Below, piece after piece: positions 1 to 11,261 of a DNA stretch of 64,000 bases. The translations under genes and the position numbers were made by a program. The stretch spans positions 8,083,729-8,147,728 of the forward strand of contig CM069600.1 of assembly GCA_035771175.1 (NCBI GenBank), written 5' to 3'. Numbering within the stretch: position 1 is the stretch's first letter; each line of letters opens with the position of its first letter. The notes beneath the pieces are model-generated. The model saw nothing but the letters and a program-made list of their open reading frames with translations, ran no database searches and was not told the origin of the DNA. Source of the stretch: Paratinospora sagittata (taxonomy: Eukaryota > Streptophyta > Magnoliopsida > Ranunculales > Menispermaceae).

Positions 1-1133
1 TTACTGTAATTTCAATAAAAATAGGTGTTGTCAAACACTTTTAAATTAAAGTGAAACTATACTAATGCTTGAAGTGGACTTCTATTCACATTAATTTTTT
101 TTTTTCTTTGAAGAAGAAATATGTGATAATAAGTATTGGGTGCTTGTAAAAAAAAAAAAAAAGCATAAATTAAGATAATTAATTAAAACAAGGTTGACTT
201 TGTTTTAAAAAGCTAACAAGTAAAAAACACAAGAATATTATTAATCTTAAAAACATTAACATGATGAAAGCATCAACAATTATAGTAGATGACTTTCTGT
301 AAACATTAATTACACTTCTTGCACTAACAACATATTCTATTTTTTGACCAAAATTTGGTACGACAGGAGTGGTTGATCAGGTTGTGCCTAAGTCTATATT
401 ATCCATTTTCTCTATTGACATTCTAAGATATGAACCTAAACGAAAATTTTTTTACACCCTCTTAAAATTAGTTAAATGTACGTAAGCTGGCCTAAATACC
501 CAAATTAAAAAAAAACAAAAACACATTGTATTTTTTGACCTAATTAATTGGATTTACACATGTGAGTTTAATAAAAATGTCAAAAGAAAAAAAAAATTTA
601 AAAAAATGGAAAATTAATTAAACTGAACAAGATCTGATAATGAGAAAAAAGTGTAAAATACTTCTATTATTTACAAAGTGAGGAAGAAGATCAAAACAAG
701 ACCTATCTTCCTTCCAACTGTTGTTACATCACAGCAGCAAAACACATTCACAAGATGAACAAAACAAACAAAGAAAAGAATAAAAGCATAAAAACAGAGG
801 CAGCTGAGCTTCCTTTCTACCTACACCCAAACCAAAAAGCTTCAACCTCTGCCCCCTTCTTCTTCATCATATTTCTTACAAAAACCTAATTATAAACTAT
901 ACCCAAAATATTTAAATTTATAAAAAAAGAAAAGTAAAAAAGCATGAAGGAGAGATTCCGGGGATGATTCTCAAGCACATCTCTCTGGTAATATCTCCTC
1001 CTTTTTCCACTTCTACTAGACGAAAACTGAAACAGGGAACGACTATGACAATAATTACGGTGTACCTACCTCCACCAGAACCAGCAGCAGCACCACCATC
1101 TCTGTACTCTGTACTGTACCATACTATACCGTA
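1..1133. other. 3' flank of the NCED gene, AT-rich, no other gene
   Basis: AT-rich DNA with poly-A and poly-T runs. Since the NCED gene reads on the minus strand and stops at 1134, roughly the last 200-350 bases before 1134 should be its 3' untranslated region. I could not place a clear AATAAA on the minus strand. The small plus-strand reading frame at 964-1188 overlaps the NCED stop and looks like chance. No repeat family recognised. Confidence 0.6.
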
Positions 1134-3095
1134 CTATGCTTGCTGGGTCAAATCCTTGGAATTTATAAAAGTTCCATGGAAACCGTAGGGAACCCTTGAA
1201 GGCAACTTAACAGAAGCTTCCAACTTCAAACTAATAGCGTTTATAACCAAAAGCTCAGATTTACAACTCTTCTCATCATGCATGAAAGCCAATATATAAC
1301 CATCATCTTCTCGACCGCACCCGTCCGGTCTCCTGGGTACAAAAAACGGTTCTCCACCGAACCTCAGGTCGCCGTACACGAATTTCTCCACTTCCCCGGT
1401 GGACAAATCGACCTTAGCAATCCCCGATACTTTCGGCCACGGTTCTGTAATGGCTAAATAAGCGAACTTCGTCTTTCGCCCAAGTAAATTCCGGTTCACC
1501 ATCCCTGCTTCTAAGTTGATTTGATTCGACTCTGGAATGATCGCACGGCGAGTCGATTTTCCGGTTTTTAAGTTTAACCGGATTTCGGTCAGGACGCTTT
1601 TCAGACCCTCGTCGGATTCGTTGAAAATGGAGTCCGCCGGAGTCATGCAGGACCCGATCACGACGACCTCATCGGGATTCTCCGGTTCCTCCCACGCGTT
1701 CCAGAGATGGAAGCAAAAGCATTCCGGTGCTTCAACCCAGATGATTTCCTCTGCGGTCGTCGCTCTTTTGTTCAGCAAACCGAACCGTGCGGTCTTGTTG
1801 CGATCGTACACGACCGGAGAGCCGCCGTGGATCATCTGCTGTAACTTGAACACGACTTGCTGGTCCGGTATGACCACGAAGCGGTCGGTGATTGCGAAGT
1901 CGTGCATCATGGTGGGTTCCGCAAGAGGGATTTCTACGTCCGGTGACTTGGTCCCGTCCGATGCGAACCGGAAGTACTTGAGGTACGGTTTCTGTACCAC
2001 GTCGTAGCTCAAGGCGAACAATTCTCCGGTCACCGGGTCGAGTTTCGGGTGTGCGATCATCGCCGACCGGAGCTGCCCGTTAAAATCGTACCGGCCTACT
2101 GTTTCGAGGTCGCCGGCGCCGGTGACTCGGACGTGATACGGGAAGTCGTCTTCCGACATCGCGAGGAGGTGGTTGTTGAAGTAGACTAGGCCGGCGTTGG
2201 CGACGCCGGTGCCGTGGTTGTGATCGACGAGGCCGAAAACCCCTCGGGCATAGAACAGTAGCAACCGGGCAATTCCGGTGTGGCCGTGTAATTCACCGAT
2301 GGCCTTGGGGAAGAGAGGTTTACCGAGTGATTTCTCTTGGATGAACCTTTGGGTGCGGGTGAACCGACAAGAGTAATTGGCGGCGCCGTTTTGGAACTTG
2401 ACGGCGTGAATCATGCCGTCACCGTCGAAGAAGTGGTGGCCGGCGACGGGTTCGTGAAGCGGGTTCGCCCCGTTGCGAACGTATACTCCTTGAATGCATT
2501 CCGGAATTGTTCCGGTGACCGGAAGATTGTGGCGCACCGGTTGCTCTGGGACAGGAGCGAAATTGCCCGCAATTTGAATTAAAGGATCGGCGGTTTTCGG
2601 TAGCGGGTGGTTCCGCTCGCTGTTTACCAACGCCGTTTCGAAAGCATCTAGAGCCATAGCTGCGGCTTTCTGTAAGAAATTCCATTGCGGCTGCTGTTGC
2701 TGCAGTTGTTGTTTTTTCACTAATTTAGTAGTATCCGGAAACTGATTATGATGATGACGATCTTCCTTGGAAGGTGGAGGAGCGAAAGGAGGAGAAGAAG
2801 AAGGTGATTGCTTTGGGAAATGGAGAATTGATGGGGTTTGTAAGGACGAATTGACCATCATCATCATCATCATCTTTTTCTTGTTGTTGGCAAAATTAGT
2901 ACTATTAATACTATTTCTCCTCGAAGAAATAGTAGTACTAAAAATAGTGGTGTTTTTATTAAAACTGATACGTTTGTGGGCCGAGGTGGTGGAACTAGTA
3001 GAGCAGTAATTAAATATATCTGAAGAAGAATTTGAGGAAGAGTAAAGAATATGGGTGGCAGTGGATATACAAGGAGAAGAAGAAGAAGAAGCCAT
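1134..3095 (-). CDS. NCED1: 9-cis-epoxycarotenoid dioxygenase (NCED), chloroplastic
   Basis: Uninterrupted 653-residue protein. The family cleaves 9-cis-violaxanthin or 9'-cis-neoxanthin at the 11,12 bond to give xanthoxin, the committed step of abscisic acid synthesis in plastids. Residues 1-75 are rich in Ser/Thr with few acidic residues, as in a transit peptide. Residues 82-96 ([15 protein letters not shown]) match the conserved NCED1/NCED3 leader motif. Residues about 137-158 form the amphipathic helix used for thylakoid attachment. Iron ligands are His349, His398, His463 and His640, with the same spacing (within one residue) as in maize VP14; Glu315, Glu529 and Glu582 are likely second-shell residues. 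The single exon is normal for NCED genes. At 653 residues it is longer than the usual ~600, the excess lying in the N-terminus. The start is chosen because the context is good (ACATGGCT) and I see no ATG in the leader up to the TATA box. Orthology is to the Arabidopsis NCED3 / tomato NCED1 group; the exact paralogue number is inferred. Confidence 0.96.
   Translation of the reverse strand: MASSSSSPCISTATHILYSSSNSSSDIFNYCSTSSTTSAHKRISFNKNTTIFSTTISSRRNSINSTNFANNKKKMMMMMMVNSSLQTPSILHFPKQSPSSSPPFAPPPSKEDRHHHNQFPDTTKLVKKQQLQQQQPQWNFLQKAAAMALDAFETALVNSERNHPLPKTADPLIQIAGNFAPVPEQPVRHNLPVTGTIPECIQGVYVRNGANPLHEPVAGHHFFDGDGMIHAVKFQNGAANYSCRFTRTQRFIQEKSLGKPLFPKAIGELHGHTGIARLLLFYARGVFGLVDHNHGTGVANAGLVYFNNHLLAMSEDDFPYHVRVTGAGDLETVGRYDFNGQLRSAMIAHPKLDPVTGELFALSYDVVQKPYLKYFRFASDGTKSPDVEIPLAEPTMMHDFAITDRFVVIPDQQVVFKLQQMIHGGSPVVYDRNKTARFGLLNKRATTAEEIIWVEAPECFCFHLWNAWEEPENPDEVVVIGSCMTPADSIFNESDEGLKSVLTEIRLNLKTGKSTRRAIIPESNQINLEAGMVNRNLLGRKTKFAYLAITEPWPKVSGIAKVDLSTGEVEKFVYGDLRFGGEPFFVPRRPDGCGREDDGYILAFMHDEKSCKSELLVINAISLKLEASVKLPSRVPYGFHGTFINSKDLTQQA
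2856..2873 (-). repeat. In-frame ATG trinucleotide repeat in NCED (six methionines)
   Basis: Six CAT units on the plus strand encode Met75-Met80 of the NCED protein, just before the conserved NSSLQ motif. This is a coding microsatellite at the end of the poorly conserved transit-peptide region. Starting translation here would remove most of the transit peptide, so it is unlikely to be the main start. Confidence 0.85.
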
Positions 3096-3284
3096 GTAGT
3101 TTGTGAAGAAGTAGGAAAGTTAAGGTAATGGAGGTTAGCTTTGTATCTAATATTTGTATGTGTTTTTAGAGGGGAAGGAGTGAGTGATGAGGTAGGGAGG
3201 GGAGAGGTGATATTATGAGGTAGTGTAGTGTATTGAAGTGTATGTGTGTGTGTTTTGTGGGGGTTATGAGGAATATGGGAGAGG

Positions 3285-3292
3285 TATAAATA
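3285..3292 (-). promoter_or_regulatory. TATA box of the NCED gene
   Basis: The plus strand reads TATAAATA, so the minus strand reads TATTTATA, 190 bases upstream of the NCED ATG. This predicts a 5' leader of about 160 bases. The position is inferred from motif and spacing only. Confidence 0.5.
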
Positions 3293-3297
3293 AGAAG

Positions 3298-3325
3298 GTG
3301 GGGAGGGGGGGGGGGGGGGGGGGGG
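3298..3325. repeat. Long G tract (C tract on the gene strand) in the NCED core promoter
   Basis: A run of 21 G (3305-3325) preceded by GGTGGGGA lies between the TATA box and the G-box of the NCED gene. On the coding strand it is poly-C. Such a run can form a G-quadruplex/i-motif and is prone to length change and to assembly error. Confidence 0.8.
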
Positions 3326-3369
3326 AGAAGAAGAATACAAGGAGGTCCACTGAGACATCTAAGAGAAGA

Positions 3370-3377
3370 CCACGTGG
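3370..3377. promoter_or_regulatory. Palindromic G-box (CCACGTGG) upstream of NCED
   Basis: CCACGTGG lies about 80 bases upstream of the proposed TATA box and 275 bases upstream of the NCED start. G-box/ABRE cores bind bZIP and bHLH factors, and NCED genes are dehydration- and ABA-responsive in several plants. Function here is inferred. Confidence 0.6.
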
Positions 3378-4086
3378 TGGATTTGTGGAAAGGGCACTGG
3401 GGAAGGGAGTTGACATACGGATTCAAAAGATGGGTGTGGGACATAGATGCTTCAGAGTGTGACACGACACGACCACAGCACTCCTTCCTCTACTCCTTCT
3501 CTTCTTTATTTCTCTTAATTAATTATAATAAATTTCTTTTCTTTTTCTTTTATTAGAAAAAAAAAATATTTAAATATATATAATAGGTGGAGTCCTACGA
3601 GTCCCCACCAACCTATAATAGATAGAAAGATAGATATTTATGATAAAAAGATAGAGATTTAATTGTACGTGACAGAGTGTAACAGCCTTCGCGTTTCTAT
3701 TACGTTTGGCTTTTAATTCTCTTTTATTTATTTATTTTTATAATAAAAGTTTTATTTATAAAACTAGTATTATTTTGTAAATTTTTATTTTATTTTATAT
3801 TATCACAAGTTCAATGATAATATCATATTTTTTTTAATATAAATATAAGAATACAGATATAATTCAACTCAATTAAGTCAAGTACTTTTTTATAATTACA
3901 AAAAATAAAAATTATACATGGGAGAGAAAAAAAACAAGTGAGAGAAAAATAAAATTAAGTAGCTAATTAATTAAATTACTATAATAGCATTGAAATGACT
4001 AAAAACAATATGATAAAATTAAAAATTAAGTAGAATAAACTTTGAGAAAAAATATATCTTAGAAAAATACCAAAAGTACTTTCACA

Positions 4087-4299
4087 TTAGGCCCTGTTTG
4101 GTATAAGATTTAAAAATTATTTTTTATTTTTATGTTGAAGATTCTCAAAAAATTTATTTGATTAAAGTATTTTTAAAATATTTAAAACCTATTTTTTGAT
4201 TTGATTTTAAAGTTGTTTTCATTATTTTTTAAAAATAAACTCTGAAAATAATTTTATATTTAGAAATTATTTTTAAATTAGATACCAAACATGTCCTAA
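4087..4299. mobile_element. Small TIR element (MITE) in the NCED upstream region
   Basis: A 213 bp AT-rich segment is bounded by TTAGGCCCTGTTTGGTAT on the left and ATACCAAACATGTCCTAA on the right, an 18 bp inverted repeat with two mismatches. No coding capacity. The GGCCCTGTTTGGT-type end is seen in hAT- and PIF/Harbinger-type MITEs; a target duplication is not clear, so the superfamily is left open. Confidence 0.6.
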
Positions 4300-4377
4300 T
4301 TTTTTTTTTTTTTTTGTTATTCCGCGTTCTTTCCTCTTAAAAAGAAGAAGAAGTCGTTCAAGGCCAGTGGGTACCGT

Positions 4378-4505
4378 CCACGTGTCCGTTTTGGAAAAAA
4401 CCAAGCTTATTATTTCCACACCGTGAAATCTTGGTCACACTCACATCGATGACCGGCCGGCCGGCCCACACGCTTGCTCTTTGCCCACTTAATAACACAC
4501 GTGTC
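4378..4505. promoter_or_regulatory. Two perfect ABRE motifs in the NCED distal promoter
   Basis: ACGTGTC occurs at 4380-4386 (in CCACGTGTCC) and again at 4499-4505 (in CACACGTGTC), about 1.3-1.4 kb upstream of the NCED ATG. Between them, at 4453-4464, is the 12 bp palindrome CCGGCCGGCCGG. ABREs are bound by ABF/AREB bZIP factors; paired ABREs usually act together. Role in NCED control is inferred from position. Confidence 0.55.
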
Positions 4506-4960
4506 ACCCCAACCTTCCTTTCTCTATACGGGTACATGCTAACAACACACTGTCATTTCTCCATTAAAATCTAGTCCCCTGCATGTATATATTGCACCTT
4601 CTTCTCCATGCTTTATTGAACTTACCATTGATTTGCATTTATGTCTTTGTTCTTAATGCTTCCCTTTGAGTACTGCAAATCTGTGTCTGTCTGCTTTTTA
4701 TAGGTGATGACATTAAATTGTGTTTTCTTCATTAAAACTCTTGCCTACACTTTGCTTAAAAGAATGACAAATCTCATGTTTCCAAAGGACACAAAAAAAA
4801 AAAAAAAAAAAACACTAATAGTTTTATTAATTGAAATTGTTCCCTTGTACTTCAACAAAATTCTTGAGCTTCTTCAATTCATTAATATAATGTGTGTATA
4901 TATATATGTAGGGTTCAAAATGTAAGAATAAATAACGACAAAAAAAATAAATAAAAAATA
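4506..4960. other. AT-rich spacer upstream of NCED, no gene seen
   Basis: Contains a poly-A run near 4793-4811 and a short TA repeat near 4898-4910. The plus-strand frame at 4704-4925 has no recognisable domain and is judged chance. Confidence 0.5.
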
Positions 4961-5107
4961 AGTGATTGGCTCAGTGGAAGCAGGCTGAGTCCCCAAGATT
5001 GGGAGAGGTCTAACATTCATTTCGCTCTAGTCTCGAATGAGAACTAACCCATATTCAAAAGGTGTGAGAATACTTTGTGGGAAGCCAAAAAATAATAATA
5101 AAAAATG
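4961..5107 (+). mobile_element. tRNA-derived SINE-like repeat
   Basis: Begins with a box-A-like TTGGCTCAGTGG, has a box-B-like AGTCTCGAATGAGAAC about 55-60 bases later, and ends in an A-rich tail (AAAAAATAATAATAAAAAAT). This is the layout of a plant SINE. Family not identified. Confidence 0.45.
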
Positions 5108-5337
5108 ACGAAAAAAATATTTTGTTTTTGTGACATGGTGTATAAATTTACATGATCATTTTGAGACATATGCATTTACTTAATAATTTGATTTAGGCCA
5201 AATAGTTTTTAGGTCAAATAGTTTTTTGGTTGTTTGGTAACATATGCTTTTAGACTAGAATATGGTGAAAAACACTTTAATTAAAAGAGCTAGTCTTAAT
5301 TAGCTTCTCTAATATATATATATATATATAAACAATA

Positions 5338-5530
5338 TTTTTTTTTTCTGAGGTTAGCGGGTATTACGAATATTACGATTTCTATTAATCTCTCTGAAGT
5401 ACGATTATAAACACTCTTGGACACTGTTAGCCAACATGATGGTGGGTGACTCAATTTGAATTCGAACCCCCTCGTTTTAAGGTGAGTGCGTTTGCACTCA
5501 AAGTTATATATATGTGTGTGTGGGGTGGTG
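5338..5530 (-). mobile_element. SINE copy, minus strand (same family as 28.1 kb)
   Basis: Read on the minus strand it ends in a poly-A tail (poly-T at 5338-5350 on the plus strand) preceded by CGCTAACCTC. The body (TTGGCTAACAGTGT, then TGTTTATA, then an AGA-rich part) lines up with the plus-strand copy at 28.1-28.3 kb. A box-B-like GGGGTTCGAATTC is visible. The 5' end is degraded and its limit approximate. Confidence 0.55.
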
Positions 5531-7680
5531 TATCTAGACACTAGACAACCTTAGATTTTGGTCTGTGGTGCTATCAAAGTTAAATAGAATAAACTTTTCA
5601 TATAAAAAAAAAAAAAAAAAACAAATGCGTTCACATTGTTAGATAAAGGGTACTGCAACTTTTGGTTAGGTGCCCTAATAAACGGGCATTGTCCACCTGT
5701 TCACATCGTCATATAGTCTTATAGCAAATCTCTTGCATAAAGATTTTATGCCCTTAATATATTATTGCTTTTTTCTATTGTTTTTTTTAAGGGTGCTTGA
5801 GATTCTTTATCCTCCAAGCTTACCAATTAATTAGTGATAGAGAGAGTGAGATAGAGCTTGGATTACTTAAATAATATTTATTAATCTTAGGGTTTTCAAC
5901 TTCCAATCATCACTTAACAAACGTATCATCCTTCCCTAGATGGAATTATATTTTAAGTGTATGGAGGGCATGAGGAGCTGTGCTTCTTAATGTCATGGAT
6001 GACTCCAAATCACATTAGGAGAGGAATATTAATATTTAGTATTATTCTTATATGGTGGAAGAGTATCAATGGCATCATGGGTACTGACTCTAGATGAGCT
6101 TTCTAGATGGAATTATATTTATATATTGAATGATCATGAGTTTTGTGCTAAAATATTATCACATTATAGTTAAGACTTATATTGCGTTATATATATATAT
6201 ATATATCTCGAAGTGTACACTTTCTATGGAGCATATTTTGTTGATGCTTGATATCCCTCTGCCTAAAATAAATTGGAAAATATATTTTATACTGTCTAAC
6301 AACGTTCAATCCTTTTGAAACTAACAAGAAATTTATTATATATTATATAAAAAAGATGCAACTCCGAGTTTCTGCTACTAAGTAGCACTTCTGTTATTCA
6401 ATCATAGAATCGATTCCGATCAAGCAAGTAGGGGAAGGTGATCCTCTCATTTCTCTGCATGCTCCATGCTGTTGAAAGGCGGAGGCAAGTTCACTACAAC
6501 GTGAAAATTGCGACGGTGGCTCCATACGGGGAATTGACTCAGTGGTTACTCGGAGACACTATTGAGTGGGCTGTGTACTAGGATGAGACAATATTATGAT
6601 TCTATAATGACTAGAATATGCCCTGCGAGGGTACTCATCACCTTGAATAGGAGCACTGTGTGCAACCCAGGTGTGACAAAAAAAACCTTATGTATGTAGG
6701 CATGGAAATTAAATTCAAATTGTTTAAACAAGACTTTAATGTTGTTAAACACTTGAATTGTGTGTGTGTGTTTTTATTTATTTATTTTTTATTTGTTTAT
6801 AGGGATACATATTCAACAAATATTGTAGTCATATTTTTTTTTAGGGTAACATAAGCTATCAGGGTGAGCTTATGCGAATAGATTAATCTCCAATATTTTA
6901 GTCATTTGTATGAGTTCATGAGTTGCTACCCACATTTAAAAATAATAAAATTAGTTAAAAAAAAATGTGTAAAACTTTCTAGCTAGTATTAATCATATAT
7001 GGATAAGGCTCCTGATCAAAAGGGAATTAAAGAAGCTAGTTTTCAATTTGTACTTTGCTTGTTTAACTCATTACTTATATATATATATATATACAGAGCT
7101 GTGTGTCATGCATCTCAATTTTAAGAAATAGGTGGTTTGTTAACTTCCCTTGTTGACTAAAAAGTCTCCGTCATGTTCGAATTTGGAAGGAGTACTGGAT
7201 TAGTCTCGTCTAAAGAGAATGATGATACTTCCTCCGATTGTCAAAAAATTAGTAATAAAAAAATAAAAAAAATAAAAAAAATAAAAAAAATAAAAACCTT
7301 AATTAATTGGTTTGAGGCTTCTACAAATTATATACCAATCAAATACTTCAAATATAATTCAATTTTTTTTTTTCAATTGATCCTATCAAATGTTTCATGA
7401 AGAGTGAGCTACTTGAATAAGTTACTTAGTTGAGTTCAGCCAATAATTCTAAAAACATCTAAAAAGATCAATTAAGTTCATTAATCTCAATGGATTTTGG
7501 AGTCTAAGTTGAATTATTCTTTTTGAATTATATGATCACATGTATATAGAAAAAGTTGAAGTTGAATTTGAGTTCTCATTCTTGAATGAAATAATTGAAA
7601 AGAAAATGACAGAACAGGAAAATCTAGTACTTTTTTAGATTGTAATTAACGTCTTTGTTTTTTATTCCTTTTAATGCAAT
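5531..7680. other. AT-rich intergenic DNA, no gene supported
   Basis: Holds TA microsatellites (about 6190-6208 and 7076-7094), a TG run near 6760-6770 and an A-rich AAAATAAA repeat near 7258-7292. A more GC-balanced patch at 6400-6660 has no long open frame or recognised domain. Small frames here are unlike any family known to me. Confidence 0.5.
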
Positions 7681-7945
7681 TTCTCTTTCCCATCTCTCTC
7701 TCTCTCAAAAACAAAAAAAAAAGAAAAAAAAAAGAAAAAGAAAAACAAAAGAAATCGTGATTTCTCAGCTAACCCTTTTGCGAGAGTGAGACTAATATGA
7801 AGTTCGACATTCCGAGAGGCTGAATAGTTAGTACCTCCCCATCAGTGCATGTCATAGTGAGGCTCGAACCCGTGATCAGACCCTTCAACCTACTAAGAAG
7901 CAACTGTTTTCACCAATTACGCTGTAACTCGACGGGTAACGTTAG
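7681..7945 (-). mobile_element. tRNA-related SINE-like repeat
   Basis: On the minus strand there is a box-B-like GGGTTCGAGCC with a GTAATTGGTG-type box-A candidate upstream. The unit ends in a long low-complexity T-rich tail on the minus strand (plus-strand A-rich and CT-rich DNA at 7681-7755). Assigned from layout only. Confidence 0.35.
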
Positions 7946-9030
7946 TCTTATATCATCATGAAGAAATTAAAATTCATTATATATCCAAATTAATTAATTT
8001 TTCAAAGCTCGAAAATCATGAATTAGAAGAGCTTTCTCGAACGGGTATTTCCTCAAAAGCTCTATAGGCCCAAATTTTATGTTTCATTGTCCAAAATATA
8101 CCACCGAATAAGATATAATTAAGGGAATTAATTAAAGTTGTGAGAAATATATACTTGGATTTTACATATACTAACAAATCTTGTAATACATAAAAACATT
8201 TCAGAAATATTTTGATATTTACATAATTTTTGTAAAAAATAACTATATAAAAAATAAAAATAACGTCCTTTAATAGTTAATAAAAATATAAATCAGTTAT
8301 TAAAAGTCATAGGATTTCTTCGCATCTTTGTAATACAACTTTCTAGTTGCGTGCTAGAATAGAGCATTAGTATTTTTTTTCTTTCTTTCTTAACGCTTTG
8401 AACAAGAAGACTTACTTAAATATATCAATAAACACTGATTAAATCACACCCAAAATGTGACTTCATCTTCATATCTTCAAATTATTGCCTCTTGGTTTAT
8501 TATCTCATAATAAATTATTACTATTTATATGTTATTGTAACATAATTAATTATTTAATTATTGTCTCATTTATGTAATTAGTATTAACTATATATATATA
8601 TTGCCAATATTAATTCGTCTAAATCTTTTAGCAACTAATTAAATGAATTCTTTATGTACTAAAAGCTTACATTTTCTACTAAAATATGAGAAATTGAGTT
8701 ATATATCAACCAATGATTTATTGTAGTAGTAGTAGTAGTAGTTGTTGTTGTTATTATTAATAATATTATTAATATCAAAAATTAGTTAAAGATATAGAAT
8801 ACATGCATGCATTGTGATAAATATATAACAATGCAATTTATGGTTTTTCTTGGAAGATATAGTAATTGAATTAAAGATGAAACAAACAAACAATACAAAT
8901 AGTTACAAGCTATATATACAAAGATGCCTGAGCAACCAAATGCCACAACTGCACTCTTTTATGCAGAAACTATAAGTTATTATAAGTAGAAACTATATAT
9001 ATGTATACCATATCTGAGAGATGAGCCAGC
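7946..9030. other. AT-rich intergenic DNA with trinucleotide repeat
   Basis: No gene or domain recognised. A compound trinucleotide repeat (TAG)n(TTG)n(TTA)n lies at about 8725-8775. Confidence 0.5.
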
Positions 9031-9039
9031 TGTTACATT

Positions 9040-9705
9040 GACCAAGGCAACCTTGAATAATTAGATTAGCAACAAGTTGAGTGGTGCTGACATTATCACA
9101 GAGAAGCAGCGGGGGAGGATGGGAGGGATACATAAAGTTCTCGAAGGATTGATTCCAACCAAGTGAGTTCATTCACTGCATTGGCCAAACCACGGTACTC
9201 CGACTCAGCATTAGACCCAGAGACGATACACTGCTTAGCCAACGACCATGAAATTAAGTTGGGTAGAACTGGCCTAGTGTTGCAACGATCGTCGGGACAA
9301 CTGGCCTAATCAACATTAGGGTAACAGAGAACTGAGATATCAACGGGCTTGTGAAGAATAAGGCCAAAAGAGACTATAGCACGAAGGTAGCGTAGAATGC
9401 ACTTGATAGCTTGCCAATGAACTGTTGTAGGAGAGCATGCATAACAATATATACTTTATTTACGACATAGCTATTATCAGGTCGAGTGAGGGTGCAATAT
9501 TGAAGTGCACCAATAATGCTGCGCTGGGGAGAGAGGTCCTTAAATGGTGATCCATCATACAAAGTAAGGTACAATTAGCATTGATTGGAGAGGAATGAGG
9601 TCTGTTGTCATGCATTTGAGCCTTGTGTAGAAGATTCATTATGCATTTAGATTGGTTGAGATGCATCAAACCCGAGCCATGAGTGATGACAACACCGAGA
9701 GAATA
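9040..9705 (-). pseudogene. Copia RT C-terminus and RNase H remnant
   Basis: Frames on the minus strand give the conserved Copia stretch around [15 protein letters not shown] (RT connection) and further on a frame resembling the RNase H segment (SGSNAESEYRGLANAVNE-like). Stops and frame changes break it. It continues the RT half found at 11.26-11.82 kb on the other side of the inserted LTR. Confidence 0.75.
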
Positions 9706-9720
9706 ATGGACAATACCCGG

Positions 9721-9747
9721 GGGGGAGAGGGAGGGGGGGGGGGGGGC
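9721..9747. repeat. G-rich tract at the LTR end
   Basis: GGGGGGAGAGGGAGGG followed by a run of G up to 9747. It is the expanded G-rich end of the SIRE-like LTR; length may be unstable. Confidence 0.8.
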
Positions 9748-10189
9748 AGGGATTAAGATAAAATTAAACTTATATTGTAGGATTCTTGAATTGGTTCAAG
9801 TTGATGCTCAAATAGATCGCGTGCATAAGTAAAATGCAGAATTTAAATGTAAGGAATACAAAGATTTTTACGTGGTTCGAAAAACCTTTTCCTACATCCA
9901 TGTCTAGAGAAAACCATCTCTAGGATTCCATTGCCTTGGATTTATTTGAAGGGTGTGAATCAAACTGTTACAAAGCCTTTTTATAGGTTTAAGGTAAATC
10001 TCTCATTTTATGGGCTAAGGATGAACCTACACACCCTTTTCAATATTAAGGGTGAAACTATGAATTCAATTCCAACCTTAGAATCACAAGTGAGTCATAA
10101 TCATTTGAATTTTTTTTTTTTTTTTAATTAGAATCAAACCAAAGAGAGAAAATAGAAAATGTTTGTTCTAAACCATTAGAACAATTACA

Positions 10190-10285
10190 ATGAAGCTCAA
10201 GGAATATAAATCAATCAATACAATATACGAAATTACAATGAAGCTCAAGAAATATAGATCAATCAATACAATATATGAAATTGAA
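10190..10285. repeat. Two-copy tandem repeat of about 48 bp inside the LTR
   Basis: The unit beginning CAATGAAGCTCAAG and ending CAATATACGAAATTA is followed at once by a second copy with a few substitutions. Confidence 0.75.
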
Positions 10286-11261
10286 GCTCATAAATTGGAA
10301 AGGCCTTACAATCAATTTTACCTTTCTTACATCAAGTATTGCTCAAGAATGATTTTGGAAAAGCTTTTGAATGATGCGCACATTGAAAACATTGAAAACT
10401 CCTTTGTATCAACTCATTTTTTATATTGAAACTTGAAAAATGGAGAAAGAAGTAGAAAGCTTTGTATTAACTAGCCGTTAGGGATTCAAAATTTGAATTT
10501 TAGAACACTAAAATCGCATCTAGAAAGTGCGGAGTGCGTTCCTCTTGGAAGAAGTGTGTTCCTTGAAGTAACGAGAACCCTAGCATTTAATTTTTCAAGT
10601 AGGAGCTTTCTCTAATTCAATCGAGTCGATTGGTTTGAGCCAGTCTGCATGTTTTCCATAAAACTTGAATTTTTCAAAAATTAAACTTTGTAAGCTTATT
10701 TAGGCAATAAAATATGATTGAAATATACAAAGTTTGATGATCAAAAGTCTTTGAAACTATTTCAAACAAAGAATTCAAGTCAAGGTTCAAAATAAGTCAT
10801 ATTTGTAAAACTTAAACAAATGAGTTTTTGAAAAACTTATAGATATGTGATTTTGATCAAACTAATGCAAATATGATTCAAACAAATTTGGAATAGTTTT
10901 CAAACATAAAGTAAATCATTTTGAACATTTGGAAATCATTTTAAAGAAAACTTGATGCATGCATGCATTTGAAGGATTGAGCAAAATGGATGCAAGAAGG
11001 CTTACATAACCTAAGTCTAAGATAATGAACATTAGCTCTCATTCATTTCTCTTCACCTCAACTTGTCCAAGCTTTGGTTTTGTATTGATTTGTTCTGCTT
11101 GATTTGACTTGAGGTAACTTGAATCTTGTATTAGCCTTAAACTTGACTTTTGGTGCTGAAACATACTCGATTCAATCATTAGCACTGATAGTTTATATTG
11201 TTTGTTAGCATCAAAACACTTAGGAGAATTCTAAGTGGAAAACTACTTAGGTCAATAATGA

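Larger units (their letters stand above)
9707..11258 (-). mobile_element. SIRE-like Copia LTR inserted into the Copia RT
   Basis: On the minus strand it starts with ATTGACCTAAGTAG and the following ~150 bases align with the LTR at 19,976 on the plus strand. It ends near a G-rich run (9720-9747 plus strand), the decayed form of the CACCC-rich end of this LTR family. AATAA sits at both edges (9702-9706 and 11254-11258), consistent with a 5 bp target duplication. The RT reading continues on both sides. Likely a solo LTR. Confidence 0.65.

Noticed and set aside
1537..2007. 156-residue plus-strand frame inside NCED
   Set aside because: Shadow of the GC-rich NCED coding strand; no domain.
2419..2685. 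88-residue minus-strand frame in NCED
   Set aside because: Out-of-frame shadow of the conserved NCED coding sequence.
2870..3358. 162-residue minus-strand frame overlapping the NCED start
   Set aside because: It is an alternative frame through the low-complexity leader and poly-C tract (Pro/Ser/Leu-rich); NCED in the other frame is clearly the gene.
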